This document shows, one piece after another, positions 10,368 through 20,734 of a stretch of DNA of 64,000 nt. The notes under the pieces are model-generated. The model had not been told where the DNA came from. It worked only from the letters and a program-made list of their open reading frames with translations, and did no database searches. The position numbers and the translations under genes are program-made. Within the stretch, counting starts at the first letter, position 1; each line of letters starts with the position of its first letter. The stretch is taken from assembly GCA_964213345.1 (NCBI GenBank), contig CAXOVX010000055.1, positions 9,842 to 73,841 on the forward strand. Reading direction: 5' to 3'. The DNA is from CAXOVX01 sp964213345 (lineage in GTDB: Bacteria; Pseudomonadota; Alphaproteobacteria; Rickettsiales; Midichloriaceae).

Positions 10368-11213
10368 TGGAGATATGATATCTGTTAAAAGAAGCCGATA
10401 AAGGGTAACAAAGAGGAAACATATGGAAATAGATTTTACAGGAATATATTGTTATGTTGATGATTTTTGCAAAGGATTTATAAATTGTTTGGAAATACAT
10501 TTATAAAAGGCAAGGACAAGGAAAGGCAAGAGGAGTAGGAAGTGCAATATGATCCTTAGTGAGATAGTGACTATAATATTAGGCTACCAAGAGAGTAAGT
10601 TTAGTTGTTTTATGTGTATGTAAAACACCGGAGAGATTTCAAAAATTTATTGTTGTATGATAGGTTTGTAGCCGTATTGAAGCGTATTTTGCCTATATTA
10701 TGGTTATGTTAGTGGTGTCCAATACTTGAGACATGTAAGGCTCTACGTGGCACTAGACATAAGGTTTTTCGTGGAATTACTGCAAAAGTAGAACAAGCAC
10801 CGGTTGGTTTTATGGCCTGAAATTACACACAATTTTCAATGGTAATGTTGATGATGGAAGGCCTGTCTTGACCATGGCAAAAGGCTCATGGGGAAAATTA
10901 TTTGGCTATAAAGGATATGTCTCAGAATAATTAACAACACAGCTGTTAGATCAAGATTTGTTGCGAGGCTTAAGAAGAACATGAAAAATAAACTATTACT
11001 CCTACAAGATAAGTTTTTGCTCTATAAACGTACAATTGTTGAAACTATTTCCGGCAAACTCAAGCAATTTCAAAGACTCTGGCACTCTACGTTCACATCC
11101 GTAGAAAATGCTTCTTGTAATCTTATGGCTTGCTTGATTCCATACCAATTATCACACTATAAAACCACTATCTCAACAACTATTATCTTCTAATCTTATC
11201 CTTACTTCGGGTT
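10368..11213 (+). mobile_element. IS982-family element type A, copy 2 (deleted)
   Basis: This matches the copy at 2954 from GAGATATGATATCTG onward, with the transposase start at ATG 10433 and stop at 11193. It ends with the same CCTTACTTCGGGTT (11200-11213). Its left inverted repeat is missing and there are internal deletions, for example near 10700. The readable C-terminal block is KLKQFQRLWHSTFTSVENAS. It is inactive and lies immediately upstream of the ribosomal str operon. Confidence 0.85.
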
Positions 11214-11407
11214 TTTTAGGTAAAAGTGTGCAAAAAGCAGGTTGCCTAGATTTATACAATACAAAGCTCTGTAATACTTTTGAAAGAAGTGCAAACTTTC
11301 TCTAAAAAAAGGTCAGTAGTTTACGTCGCTTAAAATAGAAGAAGTTGTCTTTTGCATTTTTATCGGCATAAGTACAGTTTCGAAAGAAGCTTATTGTGAA
11401 AAATGGC

Positions 11408-11436
11408 TTGACGTAATCCAGGTTGATATTTATGAT
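11408..11436 (+). promoter_or_regulatory. Sigma70-type promoter of the str/S10 operon
   Basis: TTGACG (11408-11413), a 17-bp spacer and TATGAT (11431-11436) match the sigma70 consensus at ten of twelve positions with ideal spacing. Transcription would begin near 11443, about 57 bp before rpsL. In many bacteria rpsL follows rpoC; here it follows IS debris, so this promoter probably drives the whole block. Confidence 0.75.
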
Positions 11437-11441
11437 GAACG

Positions 11442-11457
11442 CTTCTGAGATCAGAAG
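11442..11457 (+). promoter_or_regulatory. Palindrome at the predicted transcript start
   Basis: CTTCTGA-GA-TCAGAAG is a perfect 7-bp inverted repeat overlapping the predicted start of the str transcript. It could be an operator or a 5' hairpin that protects the mRNA. A hairpin with a 2-nt loop would lose its closing pair in RNA. Function is not established. Confidence 0.5.
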
Positions 11458-11499
11458 TGGTAAAGTGTGGTACATAACATCAAATCAAAGTTTATTTTA

Positions 11500-11871
11500 A
11501 TGAGCACAATTAATCAGCTTGTTCGTCAAGAAAGGGAGAGTAAAGATAGAAAAAGTAAGGTACCAGCGCTTGCGGGAAATCCTCAAAAACGCGGTGTGTG
11601 TACTAGAGTGTACACTACTACGCCTAAGAAACCTAATTCTGCTTTACGTAAAGTTGCTAGGGTGAGGTTAAGCAATGGATTTGAGGTCACTAGCTATATT
11701 GGTGGAGAGGGGCACAATTTACAAGAGCACTCCGTTGTTCTCATAAGAGGTGGAAGGGTGAAGGATTTGCCTGGTGTGAGATATCATACGATAAGGGGAT
11801 CTTTAGATACGCAGGGTGTCAAGAGCAGAAAGCAGGGTAGATCTAAATATGGCGCTAAAAAGCCGAAATAA
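11500..11871 (+). CDS. rpsL: 30S ribosomal protein S12
   Basis: S12 sits at the decoding centre and helps control accuracy. ATG 11500 gives [14 protein letters not shown] and a 123-residue protein; an upstream in-frame start at 11467 would add 11 residues not typical of S12. The [16 protein letters not shown] motif is present, with lysine at the position where substitutions give streptomycin resistance, so the wild-type residue is kept. [15 protein letters not shown] is also intact. First gene of the str block, followed by rpsG after 49 bp. Confidence 0.97.
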   Translation: MSTINQLVRQERESKDRKSKVPALAGNPQKRGVCTRVYTTTPKKPNSALRKVARVRLSNGFEVTSYIGGEGHNLQEHSVVLIRGGRVKDLPGVRYHTIRGSLDTQGVKSRKQGRSKYGAKKPK

Positions 11872-11920
11872 GTGCGATTTTAGTTTTTTTAAAACATCCA
11901 ATCTTAAATAGAGGGAAAAA

Positions 11921-12400
11921 ATGGCTCGTAGAAGAAGAGCGAAGAAGCGTCATGTACACCCAGATTCAAAATTTCACCACTGCACAGTTGCGAAATTTAT
12001 CAATAATCTGATGATGTGTGGTAAGAAATCCGTAGCAGAGAAAATAGTATACGATGCTATCGGGTTAGCGGCTGTGAAATTGAACTCGGATGCAATTGAG
12101 GTTTTTGAAAAAGCGATAAAAAATGCTCAGCCGATGGTTGAAGTGCGTTCAATGCGGGCAGGGGGAGCTACTTATCAAGTGCCAGAAACTGTTGTTCCAA
12201 CGCGCAGTGTAACGTTGGGCATCCGGTGGATGGTAAAAGCAGCACGTGCGAGAAAAGGACACAGTATGGCGGAAAAATTAGGAGAAGAATTCATAGATGC
12301 TTGTAATATGAGGGGGGCTGCAGTAAAAAAACGTGATGATGTCCACAAAATGGCAGAGGCCAATAGGGCGTTCGCTCATTATCGAACACGAACAAAGTGA
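11921..12400 (+). CDS. rpsG: 30S ribosomal protein S7
   Basis: S7 organises the 3' major domain of 16S rRNA and lies at the E site. The 159-residue protein starts MARRRRAKKRHVHPD and contains VEVRSMRAGGATYQVP and ALRWMV-like GIRWMVKAARAR, both typical. A Shine-Dalgarno-like GAGGG lies about 7 bp upstream of ATG 11921. It is in the normal rpsL-rpsG-fusA order. Confidence 0.97.
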   Translation: MARRRRAKKRHVHPDSKFHHCTVAKFINNLMMCGKKSVAEKIVYDAIGLAAVKLNSDAIEVFEKAIKNAQPMVEVRSMRAGGATYQVPETVVPTRSVTLGIRWMVKAARARKGHSMAEKLGEEFIDACNMRGAAVKKRDDVHKMAEANRAFAHYRTRTK

Positions 12401-12478
12401 TTTTATAGCAATATGCTAATTAAGATGTATGGCGAGAGTTGAAAGATAGATAAAAGGGGTGTAAAAAAGTAAGAGATG

Positions 12479-14569
12479 ATGGCACGAAGTACAAAGATAG
12501 AGCATTACAGAAATATAGGAATTATGGCTCATATTGATGCTGGTAAGACTACCACTACTGAGCGCATTTTGTATTATACAGGTAAATCTTATAAAATAGG
12601 TGAAGTACATGAGGGGAAGGCCACTATGGATTGGATGGCTCAAGAACAGGAGCGTGGCATTACAATTACTTCCGCTGCAACGACGTGTTTCTGGCCTGAT
12701 AGTAATGGGGTAAAGCATAGAATCAATATTATAGATACACCTGGTCACGTGGATTTTACCATAGAGGTTGAGAGGTCACTTAGAGTATTAGATGGTGCTG
12801 TTGCTGTGTTTGATAGTGTCGCTGGAGTTGAGCCACAGTCTGAAACTGTTTGGCGGCAAGCGGATAAGTACGGGGTACCTCGGATATGCTTTGTAAATAA
12901 AATGGATCGTATCGGAGCTAATTTTAAAAGATGCGTAGAAATGATGGTGGATAGGCTGGGTGCAAAACCAGTTGTATTACAATTACCAGTAGGAGTTGAA
13001 GATACTTTTAGGGGTGTTGTAGATTTACTTGAGGAAAGGGCTGTTATATGGAAAGGAGACGATTTGGGCGCGAGCTATCAGATAGCTGAGCTTCCTAGTG
13101 ATATGCTCGATGAAGTTCAGTTATATCGTGCGAAGTTAATAGAAACAGTTGCAGAATTTGATGATAAGGTTTTAAGTGCATATTTGGAAGGTAGGGAAAT
13201 TAGCATAGAAGGCTTAAAAATATGCATTAGGAAGGGCGTAATATTAGGGAAAATTGTACCAGTTTTGTGTGGTAGTGCTTTTAAAAATAAGGGAGTTCAG
13301 CTATTGTTGGATGCTGTTATAGATTATCTTCCAAGCCCATCGGATATAGCTCCTGCACGTGGCATAGATATAAGTAAAGCAGAAGAGGTTGAGGTATATA
13401 TTAAGCAATCAGATATTGGAAATTTGGTGGCTTTAGCTTTTAAAGTCATGACGGATCCGTTTGTAGGTTCGTTGACTTTTGTTCGCATCTATAGCGGGAT
13501 TATGCAATCTGGGAGTGGAGTTATCAATACTACAAAAAGTACTAAGGAAAGAGTAGGAAGAATTTTGTTGATGCATGCTAATAATAGAGAAGATGTAAAA
13601 ATTGCATATGCTGGTGATATTGTGGCTCTAGCGGGGCTTAAAAATACGACAACAGGTGATACTTTATGTGGAGATGGTGCATCTGTTATTTTGGAGAAAA
13701 TGGAATTCCCACAGCCTGTTATGGAAGTGGCAATTGAACCCAGAACTACTGCAGATCAAGAAAAAATGGGGATTGCTATTTCGAGGCTTGCTTCTGAAGA
13801 TCCATCTCTGCGAGTAAAGGTTAATTCCGAAACAAATCAGACAGTCTTGGCTGGAATGGGTGAGCTGCATTTAGAAATTATTGTTGATAGGATGCGCAGA
13901 GAGTTTAAAGTTGAAGCAAACATTGGTGAGCCACAGGTTGCGTACAGAGAAACTATTACTAAAATGTATGAGATAGATTATACGCATAAAAAACAAACTG
14001 GTGGTGCTGGACAATATGCGAGAGTCAAAATTGTTTTTGAACCCACAAAGGAAGGATTTTCTTTTGAGAGCAAGGTAGTAGGCGGTAGTATTCCTAGAGA
14101 ATATATTCCGGCGATACAAAAAGCTCTTATTGAGAGTTCTGGAAGTGGTGTTCTAGCTGGATTTCCTATGATAGATTATAAAGCAACTTTGCTGGATGGA
14201 GCTTTCCACGAGGTGGACTCTAGTGCTTTAGCTTTCGAAATAGCTGCAAAAGCTGCGTTTAGAGAAGGTATAGCTAAGGCTTCTCCTAAATTATTGGAGC
14301 CAATAATGGTTGTAGAGGTTGTTACTCCAGAGGAATTCATGGGAGATGTAATTGGTCATCTAAACAGCCTAAGAGGGCAAATGTTAGGTATGGAGTTAAG
14401 GGGTAATGCTCAAGTTATAAAGGTACATGTGCCGTTGGCCAGGATGTTTGGTTATATAAATGCTTTAAGGTCTATGACGCAAGGAAGAGCGCAGTATACT
14501 ATGCAGTTTTCTCATTATGAATATGTGCCTCAGGCAGTAGCAGATGAGATTGTAGCAAAAAACAGGTGA
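12479..14569 (+). CDS. fusA: Elongation factor G
   Basis: EF-G is the GTPase that drives translocation. Domain I carries P-loop [19 protein letters not shown], switch [11 protein letters not shown] and NKMD (base recognition). Domains II-V follow, ending with [16 protein letters not shown], giving 696 residues, standard length. Two ATGs are adjacent (12476 and 12479); the second gives the usual [14 protein letters not shown]. It lies 78 bp after rpsG in the str block, and tuf follows after 168 bp. Confidence 0.97.
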   Translation: MARSTKIEHYRNIGIMAHIDAGKTTTTERILYYTGKSYKIGEVHEGKATMDWMAQEQERGITITSAATTCFWPDSNGVKHRINIIDTPGHVDFTIEVERSLRVLDGAVAVFDSVAGVEPQSETVWRQADKYGVPRICFVNKMDRIGANFKRCVEMMVDRLGAKPVVLQLPVGVEDTFRGVVDLLEERAVIWKGDDLGASYQIAELPSDMLDEVQLYRAKLIETVAEFDDKVLSAYLEGREISIEGLKICIRKGVILGKIVPVLCGSAFKNKGVQLLLDAVIDYLPSPSDIAPARGIDISKAEEVEVYIKQSDIGNLVALAFKVMTDPFVGSLTFVRIYSGIMQSGSGVINTTKSTKERVGRILLMHANNREDVKIAYAGDIVALAGLKNTTTGDTLCGDGASVILEKMEFPQPVMEVAIEPRTTADQEKMGIAISRLASEDPSLRVKVNSETNQTVLAGMGELHLEIIVDRMRREFKVEANIGEPQVAYRETITKMYEIDYTHKKQTGGAGQYARVKIVFEPTKEGFSFESKVVGGSIPREYIPAIQKALIESSGSGVLAGFPMIDYKATLLDGAFHEVDSSALAFEIAAKAAFREGIAKASPKLLEPIMVVEVVTPEEFMGDVIGHLNSLRGQMLGMELRGNAQVIKVHVPLARMFGYINALRSMTQGRAQYTMQFSHYEYVPQAVADEIVAKNR

Positions 14570-14737
14570 GTTTTTTCAAGTAAGGTGTTTTTATTTAGCC
14601 TGCGAGCTCTAATTTTATGTGGTATTTGTTATGAGATTGGTGTATAGAATAGGATTGGATGTGAATATTTATGAAGTTTAGTGGGATTTGAGTTCATTAT
14701 TAAAGGGTTATAAAATAGAAATAAGGAGAATACGCGA

Positions 14738-15916
14738 ATGGCAGAAGGAAAGTTTGAGCGCACTAAGCCGCATCTTAATATTGGTACCATTGGGCATGTT
14801 GATCATGGCAAGACCACTTTAACTGCTGCTTTGACAAAATTATTCAGTAAAAAATACGTTAAGTATGATGAAATAGATAAAGCTCCTGAAGAAAAAGCTC
14901 GCGGTATTACTATCAATACAGCGCACGTAGAGTACGAGACAGACGCTAGGCACTATGCGCATGTTGACTGTCCTGGGCATCAAGATTATGTAAAAAATAT
15001 GATTACAGGTGCTGCGCAAATGGATGGAGCAATACTTGTAGTGAGTGCAACTGATAGTGTGATGCCTCAAACGCGTGAGCATATTTTGTTAGCAAGGCAG
15101 GTGGGTGTGCCCAGCATAGTGGTGTATTTAAATAAAGTAGATGCGGTTGATGATCCGGAGATTGTGGACCTTGTAGATATGGAAGTCAGAGACTTATTGA
15201 AAAAATATGGGTTTCCTGGTGATGTGATCCCTATTGTTCGTGGCTCTGCGAAAGCTGCGTTGGAAGGTGCGAGTACGGAAATGGGTGAGAGCTCGGTACG
15301 TGCTCTAATGAAGGCAGTTGATGAATATATCCCGGTTCCTGAGCGAGTAATTGATAAGCCATTCTTGATGTCAGTAGAGGATGTATTCTCTATCTCAGGT
15401 CGCGGCACTGTTGCTACAGGGCGTATTGAGCAGGGTATTGTCAAAGTTGGAGAAGAGGTAGAAATTGTAGGATTGCGCGCCACAGCGAAGTCTATATGTA
15501 CTGGTGTTGAAATGTTCCGAAAGGAATTAGATCAAGGTATGGCAGGTGACAATGTTGGTATATTATTACGTGGTATAGGTAAAGATGACATAGAGCGTGG
15601 GCAGGTTATCGCAAAACCCGGCAGCATTACGCCACATACTAAGTTTAAAGCAGAGATCTACGTATTGACAAAAGAGGAAGGTGGTAGACATACTCCATTC
15701 TTTGGGAATTATCGTCCTCAGTTCTATTTTAGGACTACTGATGTTACCGGCTCCATTACTTTAAAACAAGGCGTTGAAATGGTGATGCCTGGTGATAATG
15801 CCGAGATTACTGTAGAGTTAATTTCTCCTATAGCTATGGATAAAGGGCTAAAATTTGCTATTCGTGAAGGTGGAAGAACGGTTGGTGCCGGTATTGTAGT
15901 AGAAATTATAGCGTAA
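14738..15916 (+). CDS. tuf: Elongation factor Tu
   Basis: EF-Tu delivers aminoacyl-tRNA to the ribosome. GTP-binding motifs [27 protein letters not shown] and NKVD are all present, and the three-domain 392-residue protein ends [17 protein letters not shown] lies about 10 bp before ATG 14738. The 168-bp gap from fusA could hold a separate promoter, which I cannot place with confidence. A 59- to 74-bp gap separates it from rpsJ. Confidence 0.97.
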   Translation: MAEGKFERTKPHLNIGTIGHVDHGKTTLTAALTKLFSKKYVKYDEIDKAPEEKARGITINTAHVEYETDARHYAHVDCPGHQDYVKNMITGAAQMDGAILVVSATDSVMPQTREHILLARQVGVPSIVVYLNKVDAVDDPEIVDLVDMEVRDLLKKYGFPGDVIPIVRGSAKAALEGASTEMGESSVRALMKAVDEYIPVPERVIDKPFLMSVEDVFSISGRGTVATGRIEQGIVKVGEEVEIVGLRATAKSICTGVEMFRKELDQGMAGDNVGILLRGIGKDDIERGQVIAKPGSITPHTKFKAEIYVLTKEEGGRHTPFFGNYRPQFYFRTTDVTGSITLKQGVEMVMPGDNAEITVELISPIAMDKGLKFAIREGGRTVGAGIVVEIIA

Positions 15917-15990
15917 TATTTTTTGGAGAAGAGAGCGTATGTGCCATCTTGGACAAAGTAGCAAAAGAGTAAAATGTGGGTAGTGGAGTT

Positions 15991-16314
15991 ATGAGTTCTC
16001 AGCAGGTAATTAAGTTAAAATTGAAGGCGTTTGATCATAGGATTTTAGATCAGGCAGTGTGTGACATCGTCAATACTGTAAAAAAGACAGGTGCCAAAAT
16101 AAAAGGACCGATTCCTTTGCCTCAGAAAATAGACAGATTTACCGTGAATAGGTCTCCACATATTGATAAGAAGTCGAGGGAGCAGTTTGAGATTCGGCAT
16201 TTTTGTCGTTTGATACTCATTGATCCCGCTCCTCAAACTGTTGATGCTTTGATGAAGTTAGAATTAGCGCCGGGTGTTGAGGTAGAGATTAAATTACTTG
16301 AGAGTACTGTGTAA
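15991..16314 (+). CDS. rpsJ: 30S ribosomal protein S10
   Basis: S10 is part of the small-subunit head and, in many bacteria, partner of NusB in antitermination. The chosen ATG 15991 gives [20 protein letters not shown]; a GTG at 15976 would add five residues. The motifs [20 protein letters not shown] and [10 protein letters not shown] are canonical. The 107-residue length is normal. It is the first S10-operon gene and follows tuf directly, as in many Rickettsiales. Confidence 0.96.
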   Translation: MSSQQVIKLKLKAFDHRILDQAVCDIVNTVKKTGAKIKGPIPLPQKIDRFTVNRSPHIDKKSREQFEIRHFCRLILIDPAPQTVDALMKLELAPGVEVEIKLLESTV

Positions 16315-16334
16315 TAGAGGAATAAAGGTTGTAT

Positions 16335-17036
16335 ATGGAAGCAGTGAAACGTACTGGGATTGTTGCTACGAAGCTGGGAATGACTCAGGTGTTTTGTGAA
16401 GGGTCCAAATTGGTGCCTGTAACATTACTGAGAATCGAGAGAAATGTAGTCATTTACACGAAAAATAAGGATAAACATGGATATTTTGCTGTTGTGCTAG
16501 GATATGGTGCGCGTAAAAAAATGACAAAGCCCCTAAAGGGTATTGCTTCGGGAGCTGGAATAGACTCTTTTAGGCTTTCTAGGGAATTCAGGGTATCTGG
16601 TGAGTGTGCGTTGCAGGTGGGTAGTGTACTTGAAGCTTCGCACTTTATGAAAGGACAGCATATAGATGTTACGGCCGTTAGTATTGGTAAGGGATTTGCT
16701 GGTGGTATGAAGAGATATGGGTTTGCTGGCCTTGAAGCATCTCACGGTGTATCTCTTGGTCATAGGGCGTTGGGTTCTACAGGACAAAGGCAAGATCCGG
16801 GGAAGGTATTTAAGGGAAAAAAGATGGCGGGGCATATGGGTCATAAAACCGTTACAACGCAGAATTTAGAAATTGTAGACATAAATTTAGAGCTGTCTAT
16901 AGTAGCTGTAAAAGGATCTATCCCAGGTAGTAAAGGTGGGGTGGTTTTTGTTAGAGATGCTGTAAAGCGTACGTTGCCGTTAGGTGTGCCACTCACTGCT
17001 TCTTTGTCAATGAAGGAGGTATATGTGGGCGCTTGA
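16335..17036 (+). CDS. rplC: 50S ribosomal protein L3
   Basis: L3 nucleates assembly of 23S rRNA and reaches the peptidyl transferase centre. ATG 16335 (AAAGG six bases upstream) gives MEAVKRTGIVATKLGMTQVF; a TTG two codons earlier is less likely. GKGFAGGMKRYGFAG and SLGHRALGSTGQRQDPGKV are the conserved L3 loops, including the glutamine that is methylated in some bacteria. The protein is 233 residues. A 190-bp gap then precedes rplD, wider than usual. Confidence 0.96.
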   Translation: MEAVKRTGIVATKLGMTQVFCEGSKLVPVTLLRIERNVVIYTKNKDKHGYFAVVLGYGARKKMTKPLKGIASGAGIDSFRLSREFRVSGECALQVGSVLEASHFMKGQHIDVTAVSIGKGFAGGMKRYGFAGLEASHGVSLGHRALGSTGQRQDPGKVFKGKKMAGHMGHKTVTTQNLEIVDINLELSIVAVKGSIPGSKGGVVFVRDAVKRTLPLGVPLTASLSMKEVYVGA

Positions 17037-17226
17037 GTGTTATGAAAATAAAAATTAGGGCAAGTTTTCTGTGAATGTGCACTAATGTTGCTTGTGTTGG
17101 TGTTAGGGTGTGGGTGGATGTAGCTGGGTTTTGCATAATTGAGTGTCAGCATGTGATAATGTGGTGGCGGTATGAGGGTTGTTTCTCATGCCTGCTGTGT
17201 GTGGTTGGTATAAGGATGGGATATGT

Positions 17227-17853
17227 ATGAAAGCTCAGGTTATTAGTTTAGATAGTGATGTCACAGGGAGTGTTGAGTTGAGTCAGGGTGTGTTTGGCCG
17301 TTCTATACGACCTGATTTGATGCATAGAGTTGTGCTGTGGCAAAGGTCCAAGAGACGGGCGGGGACGCACAAAACAAAGGAAATTGGTGATATTAGGGGA
17401 TCTACAAGGAAGATTTATAAACAAAAAGGTACCGGGCAGGCGAGGCATGGCAGCTTAAGAGCTCCGCAGTTTAGAGGTGGTGCCGTTATCTTTGGCCCCG
17501 TTGTTAGGTCTCATGAATTCAAATTAAACAAAAAAGTACGTGTATTGGGAGTTGTATCTGCGTTGTCTCTAAAATATAAAGAGGGGGATTTAATCGTGTT
17601 GCAAGATACAAATTTGGCATCTTTTAAGACGGGTTATTTGCTGGATAGAATTCGGAATATGGGGTTAGAAAAAAGTACGATGTTAATTATTGACCAAGAG
17701 ATAAGTGATAATCTTAAAATGTCTACTGCTAATCTTCGCAGTATTGATGTTATGCCTGTTGAGGGTATGAATGTATTTGATATTTTGAGGCATAAGAAGC
17801 TGGTATTGACTATTAATGCGATAAAACAAATTGAGAAGAGATTAATTATATGA
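17227..17853 (+). CDS. rplD: 50S ribosomal protein L4
   Basis: L4 lines the exit tunnel; in Escherichia coli it also represses the S10 operon. ATG 17227 gives MKAQVISLDSDVTGSVELSQ and 208 residues; the frame is open back to 17179, but that extension does not look like L4. QKGTGQARHGSLRAPQFRGG, the tunnel loop, is intact. Its stop overlaps the rplW start by four bases (ATGA), suggesting translational coupling. Confidence 0.95.
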   Translation: MKAQVISLDSDVTGSVELSQGVFGRSIRPDLMHRVVLWQRSKRRAGTHKTKEIGDIRGSTRKIYKQKGTGQARHGSLRAPQFRGGAVIFGPVVRSHEFKLNKKVRVLGVVSALSLKYKEGDLIVLQDTNLASFKTGYLLDRIRNMGLEKSTMLIIDQEISDNLKMSTANLRSIDVMPVEGMNVFDILRHKKLVLTINAIKQIEKRLII

Positions 17854-18143
17854 GCACTGTCGGCAGTTTGTATGACGTTTTAATTGCACCCATAAACACC
17901 GAAAAATCTACTGTGTGTAGTGGAGCTTGTGGGAAATATGTGTTCATAGTGCATCGTCAAGCCAATAAATCCCTTGTAAGAAGGGCAATAGAAAAGATTT
18001 TTGAGAAAAAAGTAAAAAGTGTAAATATTATTAATGTGCATCCTAAGACTAAGGTGTTTAAAGGTATAAAGGGTAGACGTGCTCATCATAAGAAGGCTAT
18101 AGTGACGTTACAGCAGAATGAAAGTTTTGAATTTTTATCTTAG
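17850..18143 (+). CDS. rplW: 50S ribosomal protein L23
   Basis: L23 lies at the tunnel exit and docks trigger factor and SRP. The 97-residue protein has APINTEKSTV, RAIEKIFEKKVKSVNIIN and the basic loop KGIKGRRAHHKKAIV, all standard. It overlaps rplD by four bases. A long 187-bp gap containing a strong hairpin follows before rplB. Confidence 0.95.
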   Translation: MSTVGSLYDVLIAPINTEKSTVCSGACGKYVFIVHRQANKSLVRRAIEKIFEKKVKSVNIINVHPKTKVFKGIKGRRAHHKKAIVTLQQNESFEFLS

Positions 18144-18192
18144 ATAAGACGCATGTGTTTAGCTTGAATTAGTAGGTTAGTTAGTATACATT

Positions 18193-18213
18193 GCGAAAAG
18201 TTCAACTTTTCGC
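18193..18213 (+). promoter_or_regulatory. Strong hairpin between rplW and rplB
   Basis: GCGAAAAGTT-C-AACTTTTCGC is a perfect 10-bp inverted repeat with a one-base centre (in RNA about nine pairs with a three-base loop). It lies 50 bp after rplW. A T-run starts only about 16 bases later, so it is not a standard terminator; an attenuator or RNA-processing site is possible. Such a gap inside the S10 operon is unusual. Confidence 0.55.
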
Positions 18214-18330
18214 GCGATGTTGGATCTATTTTTTTACTGGATTAGTTTGTTTTGTAAAACTTATCTTAGGTTGTGTTGTAAAAAGAGGAGGTTGTGTGTT
18301 TTGTGCAAAAAAAAATTTGAGGTATAGGCG

Positions 18331-19161
18331 ATGTCTCTAAAGGAATGCAAGCCCGTAACTTCTTCTACTCGCGGTTTGGTTTTAGTAAATAGGTCGGATT
18401 TATGGAAAGGTGAGCCAGAGAAGCGTTTGGTGCGTAGTAAAAAAAGGAGTGGAGGGAGAAATAATTTGGGCAGGATTACCGCTTGGAGGAAAGGTGGTGG
18501 TGCAAAACAGAAATACAGAGAAATAGATTTTAAGCGCAACAAAGTAGGGGTTTTTGGGACGGTTCAGAGAATTGAGTATGATCCCAATAGAACTGCTTTT
18601 ATCGCGTTGGTAAAATATGATGATGGTGAGTTGTCGTATATCTTGGCACCGCAAGATTTGTTGATGGGTGAAAGAGTTGTGTCTGCAGATGCTGCTGACA
18701 TTAAGGTTGGCAATACGATGCAGCTGAGAAATATGCCTGTGGGAACTGTTGTGCACAATGTAGAGTTGAAGCCAGGAAAAGGCGGGCAAATAGCTAGAGC
18801 TGCTGGGGCCTGTGCTCAGCTAGTGAGCAAGGATGTTAGCCATGTTTTGATAAAGTTGCGTTCAGGTGAAGTAAGGATGGTATCATCTGTTTGTCGTGCT
18901 ACGATTGGTGTTATATCTAACCCAGATAATCAGAACATTGTCTTAGCTAAAGCTGGTAGGAGTAGGTGGCTAGGTGTGCGTCCTACTGTGCGTGGTGTAG
19001 CTATGAATCCGGTAGATCACCCGCATGGTGGTGGCGAAGGAAAGACGTCTGGAGGAAGACATCCGGTTACGCCTTGGGGAAAGTCAACTAAAGGTAAGAA
19101 GACTAGAAATAATAAGAGAACTGCTAGATATATAATAACATCTCGACATAATAAAAAATAA
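18331..19161 (+). CDS. rplB: 50S ribosomal protein L2
   Basis: L2 is needed for subunit association and peptidyl transfer. The 276-residue protein starts [20 protein letters not shown]. It keeps [17 protein letters not shown] and [19 protein letters not shown], which includes the conserved histidine of the active-site region. GAGG lies about 10 bp upstream of ATG 18331. It is followed by rpsS after 26 bp. Confidence 0.97.
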   Translation: MSLKECKPVTSSTRGLVLVNRSDLWKGEPEKRLVRSKKRSGGRNNLGRITAWRKGGGAKQKYREIDFKRNKVGVFGTVQRIEYDPNRTAFIALVKYDDGELSYILAPQDLLMGERVVSADAADIKVGNTMQLRNMPVGTVVHNVELKPGKGGQIARAAGACAQLVSKDVSHVLIKLRSGEVRMVSSVCRATIGVISNPDNQNIVLAKAGRSRWLGVRPTVRGVAMNPVDHPHGGGEGKTSGGRHPVTPWGKSTKGKKTRNNKRTARYIITSRHNKK

Positions 19162-19187
19162 AAATTTTAATGTACAATGGGGGAGAT

Positions 19188-19469
19188 ATGGCACGATCTG
19201 AGCAAAAGGGACCTTTCGTAGATAGTTCTCTATTAAGGGTGGTGGATAAAGCTGCGAGAGAGCAAAAGCTTAATAGAGTAATAAAAACTTGGTCTAGGAG
19301 GTCGACTATCATACCGGATTGGGTGGGATTGACTTTTAATGTGTACAATGGTAAGAAATTTCTTCCAGTTGCAGTGAACGAGAGAATGGTTGGTCGAAAG
19401 TTGGGAGAATTTGTTCCAACACGTACTTTTACCGGGCATGGTACGAATAGAAAAGCTACAGTAAAGTGA
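19188..19469 (+). CDS. rpsS: 30S ribosomal protein S19
   Basis: S19 is in the small-subunit head and contacts A-site tRNA. ATG 19188, with GGGGGAG directly upstream, gives [16 protein letters not shown] and 93 residues; the frame starts earlier (19170) but those residues are not part of S19. [20 protein letters not shown] and [10 protein letters not shown] are canonical. Confidence 0.96.
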   Translation: MARSEQKGPFVDSSLLRVVDKAAREQKLNRVIKTWSRRSTIIPDWVGLTFNVYNGKKFLPVAVNERMVGRKLGEFVPTRTFTGHGTNRKATVK

Positions 19470-19533
19470 GTAGTGTATGTATTTTGTATGATAGTGATCA
19501 ACGTATGTTTTGTGTTTATAAATATTGGGTTAT

Positions 19534-19908
19534 ATGAGTATTTTACATTATAGGAAGCATCTAGCTCAAGATAGTACTGCGTTTGCGAAGAGTGCTCCGA
19601 TTAAGACTAGCACGTATAAATTGCATCTAGTAGCGGACTTGATTAAGGGGATGGAAGCATCCAAGGCATTGTTGCAGTTACAATTTTGTAGTAAGAAGGT
19701 ATCGTACGATATGCATGAAGTACTGAGATCTGCAATATCAAATGCGGAAAATAACATGTGTCTTGATATTGATAGGCTGTACATATCTGAAATACTCGTT
19801 AATAAAGCGTTCTATTTAAAACGTTTTATGGCGAAGGCGCGAGGTAGGGCAGGAAGGATCCAAAAACCTTTTAGTAGGATCACAATTTTTGTAAGTGAAA
19901 AAAAATAG
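19534..19908 (+). CDS. rplV: 50S ribosomal protein L22
   Basis: L22 spans the exit tunnel. ATG 19534 gives MSILHYRKHLAQDS; TTG 19525 is an alternative. The TSTYKLHLVADLIKGMEASKA block and the hairpin loop KRFMAKARGRAGRIQKPFS, which forms the tunnel constriction, are present. The protein is 124 residues. It ends 15 bp before rpsC. Confidence 0.94.
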   Translation: MSILHYRKHLAQDSTAFAKSAPIKTSTYKLHLVADLIKGMEASKALLQLQFCSKKVSYDMHEVLRSAISNAENNMCLDIDRLYISEILVNKAFYLKRFMAKARGRAGRIQKPFSRITIFVSEKK

Positions 19909-19923
19909 TAGGTGTTGTATTAT

Positions 19924-20562
19924 ATGGGACAGAAAGTAAATCCGATAGGAATGCGTTTAGGTATAAATAAGCTTTGGGGTTCTGTGTGGTATGCGGACAG
20001 AGATTATGCTGAGAGGCTACATCAGGATTTAGCCATAAGGAAGTTTATTACTGTAAGTCTTGCAAGCGCTGCTGTGGGTAAGGTAGTGATACAACGTCTA
20101 GCAAAGAAAACCAGGATTATGATACATAGTGCCAGGCCAGGGGTAGTAGTAGGAAGGAAGGGTGAGGAAATAGCAAAAATCAAAATTTTTGCAGAGAAGA
20201 CTACTAAGACAGAAGTGTCAGTGAATGTGGCAGAGATAAAAAAATCTGAAATAGATGCAAAATTGATCGCTGAGAGTATAGCTCAGCAGGTTCAGAACAG
20301 GGTGTCCTATAAGAAAGCCATGAAGAAAGCTATACAAGCTGCGTTAAAAATGGGGGCACAAGGCATAAAGGTCTATGTTTCTGGCAGACTTGGAGGAGCT
20401 GAGATAGCGAGGACTGAGTGGTATAAAGAGGGTCAGGTGCCATTGCAGACATTTCGTGCGGATATAGATTACGCTACAGCTAAAGCTTATGCTACGTATG
20501 GTGTTATAGGTGTAAAAGTGTGGATTTTTCATTCTGAGAAAAAGGGTACTCCTCGTAGCTAG
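19924..20562 (+). CDS. rpsC: 30S ribosomal protein S3
   Basis: S3 forms part of the mRNA entry channel. ATG 19924 gives [16 protein letters not shown], the universal S3 start; four upstream in-frame codons are probably untranslated. The KH domain ([19 protein letters not shown]) and the C-terminal block [20 protein letters not shown] are intact. The 212-residue protein is near normal length. A 172-bp gap to rplP follows. Confidence 0.96.
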   Translation: MGQKVNPIGMRLGINKLWGSVWYADRDYAERLHQDLAIRKFITVSLASAAVGKVVIQRLAKKTRIMIHSARPGVVVGRKGEEIAKIKIFAEKTTKTEVSVNVAEIKKSEIDAKLIAESIAQQVQNRVSYKKAMKKAIQAALKMGAQGIKVYVSGRLGGAEIARTEWYKEGQVPLQTFRADIDYATAKAYATYGVIGVKVWIFHSEKKGTPRS

Positions 20563-20734
20563 TAGTGATTTTCATAAAGTATGTGAGGAAGCGATTTTTG
20601 TGTACGGGTTATAGCATTCGAGAATTGGGGTTGTTTTGTGGTGTGGTAGAAAAAGTGAGTGGTTGTGTTTTTGTAGTTTTATATGTGTGTTGATGGATAC
20701 CTGGTGAATAAATTTAAGTAAGAGCAATAGCGTT

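Noticed and set aside
13664..15483. Long antisense open frames under fusA and tuf
   Set aside because: They mirror conserved coding sequence on the other strand, have no family resemblance and no ribosome-binding sites.
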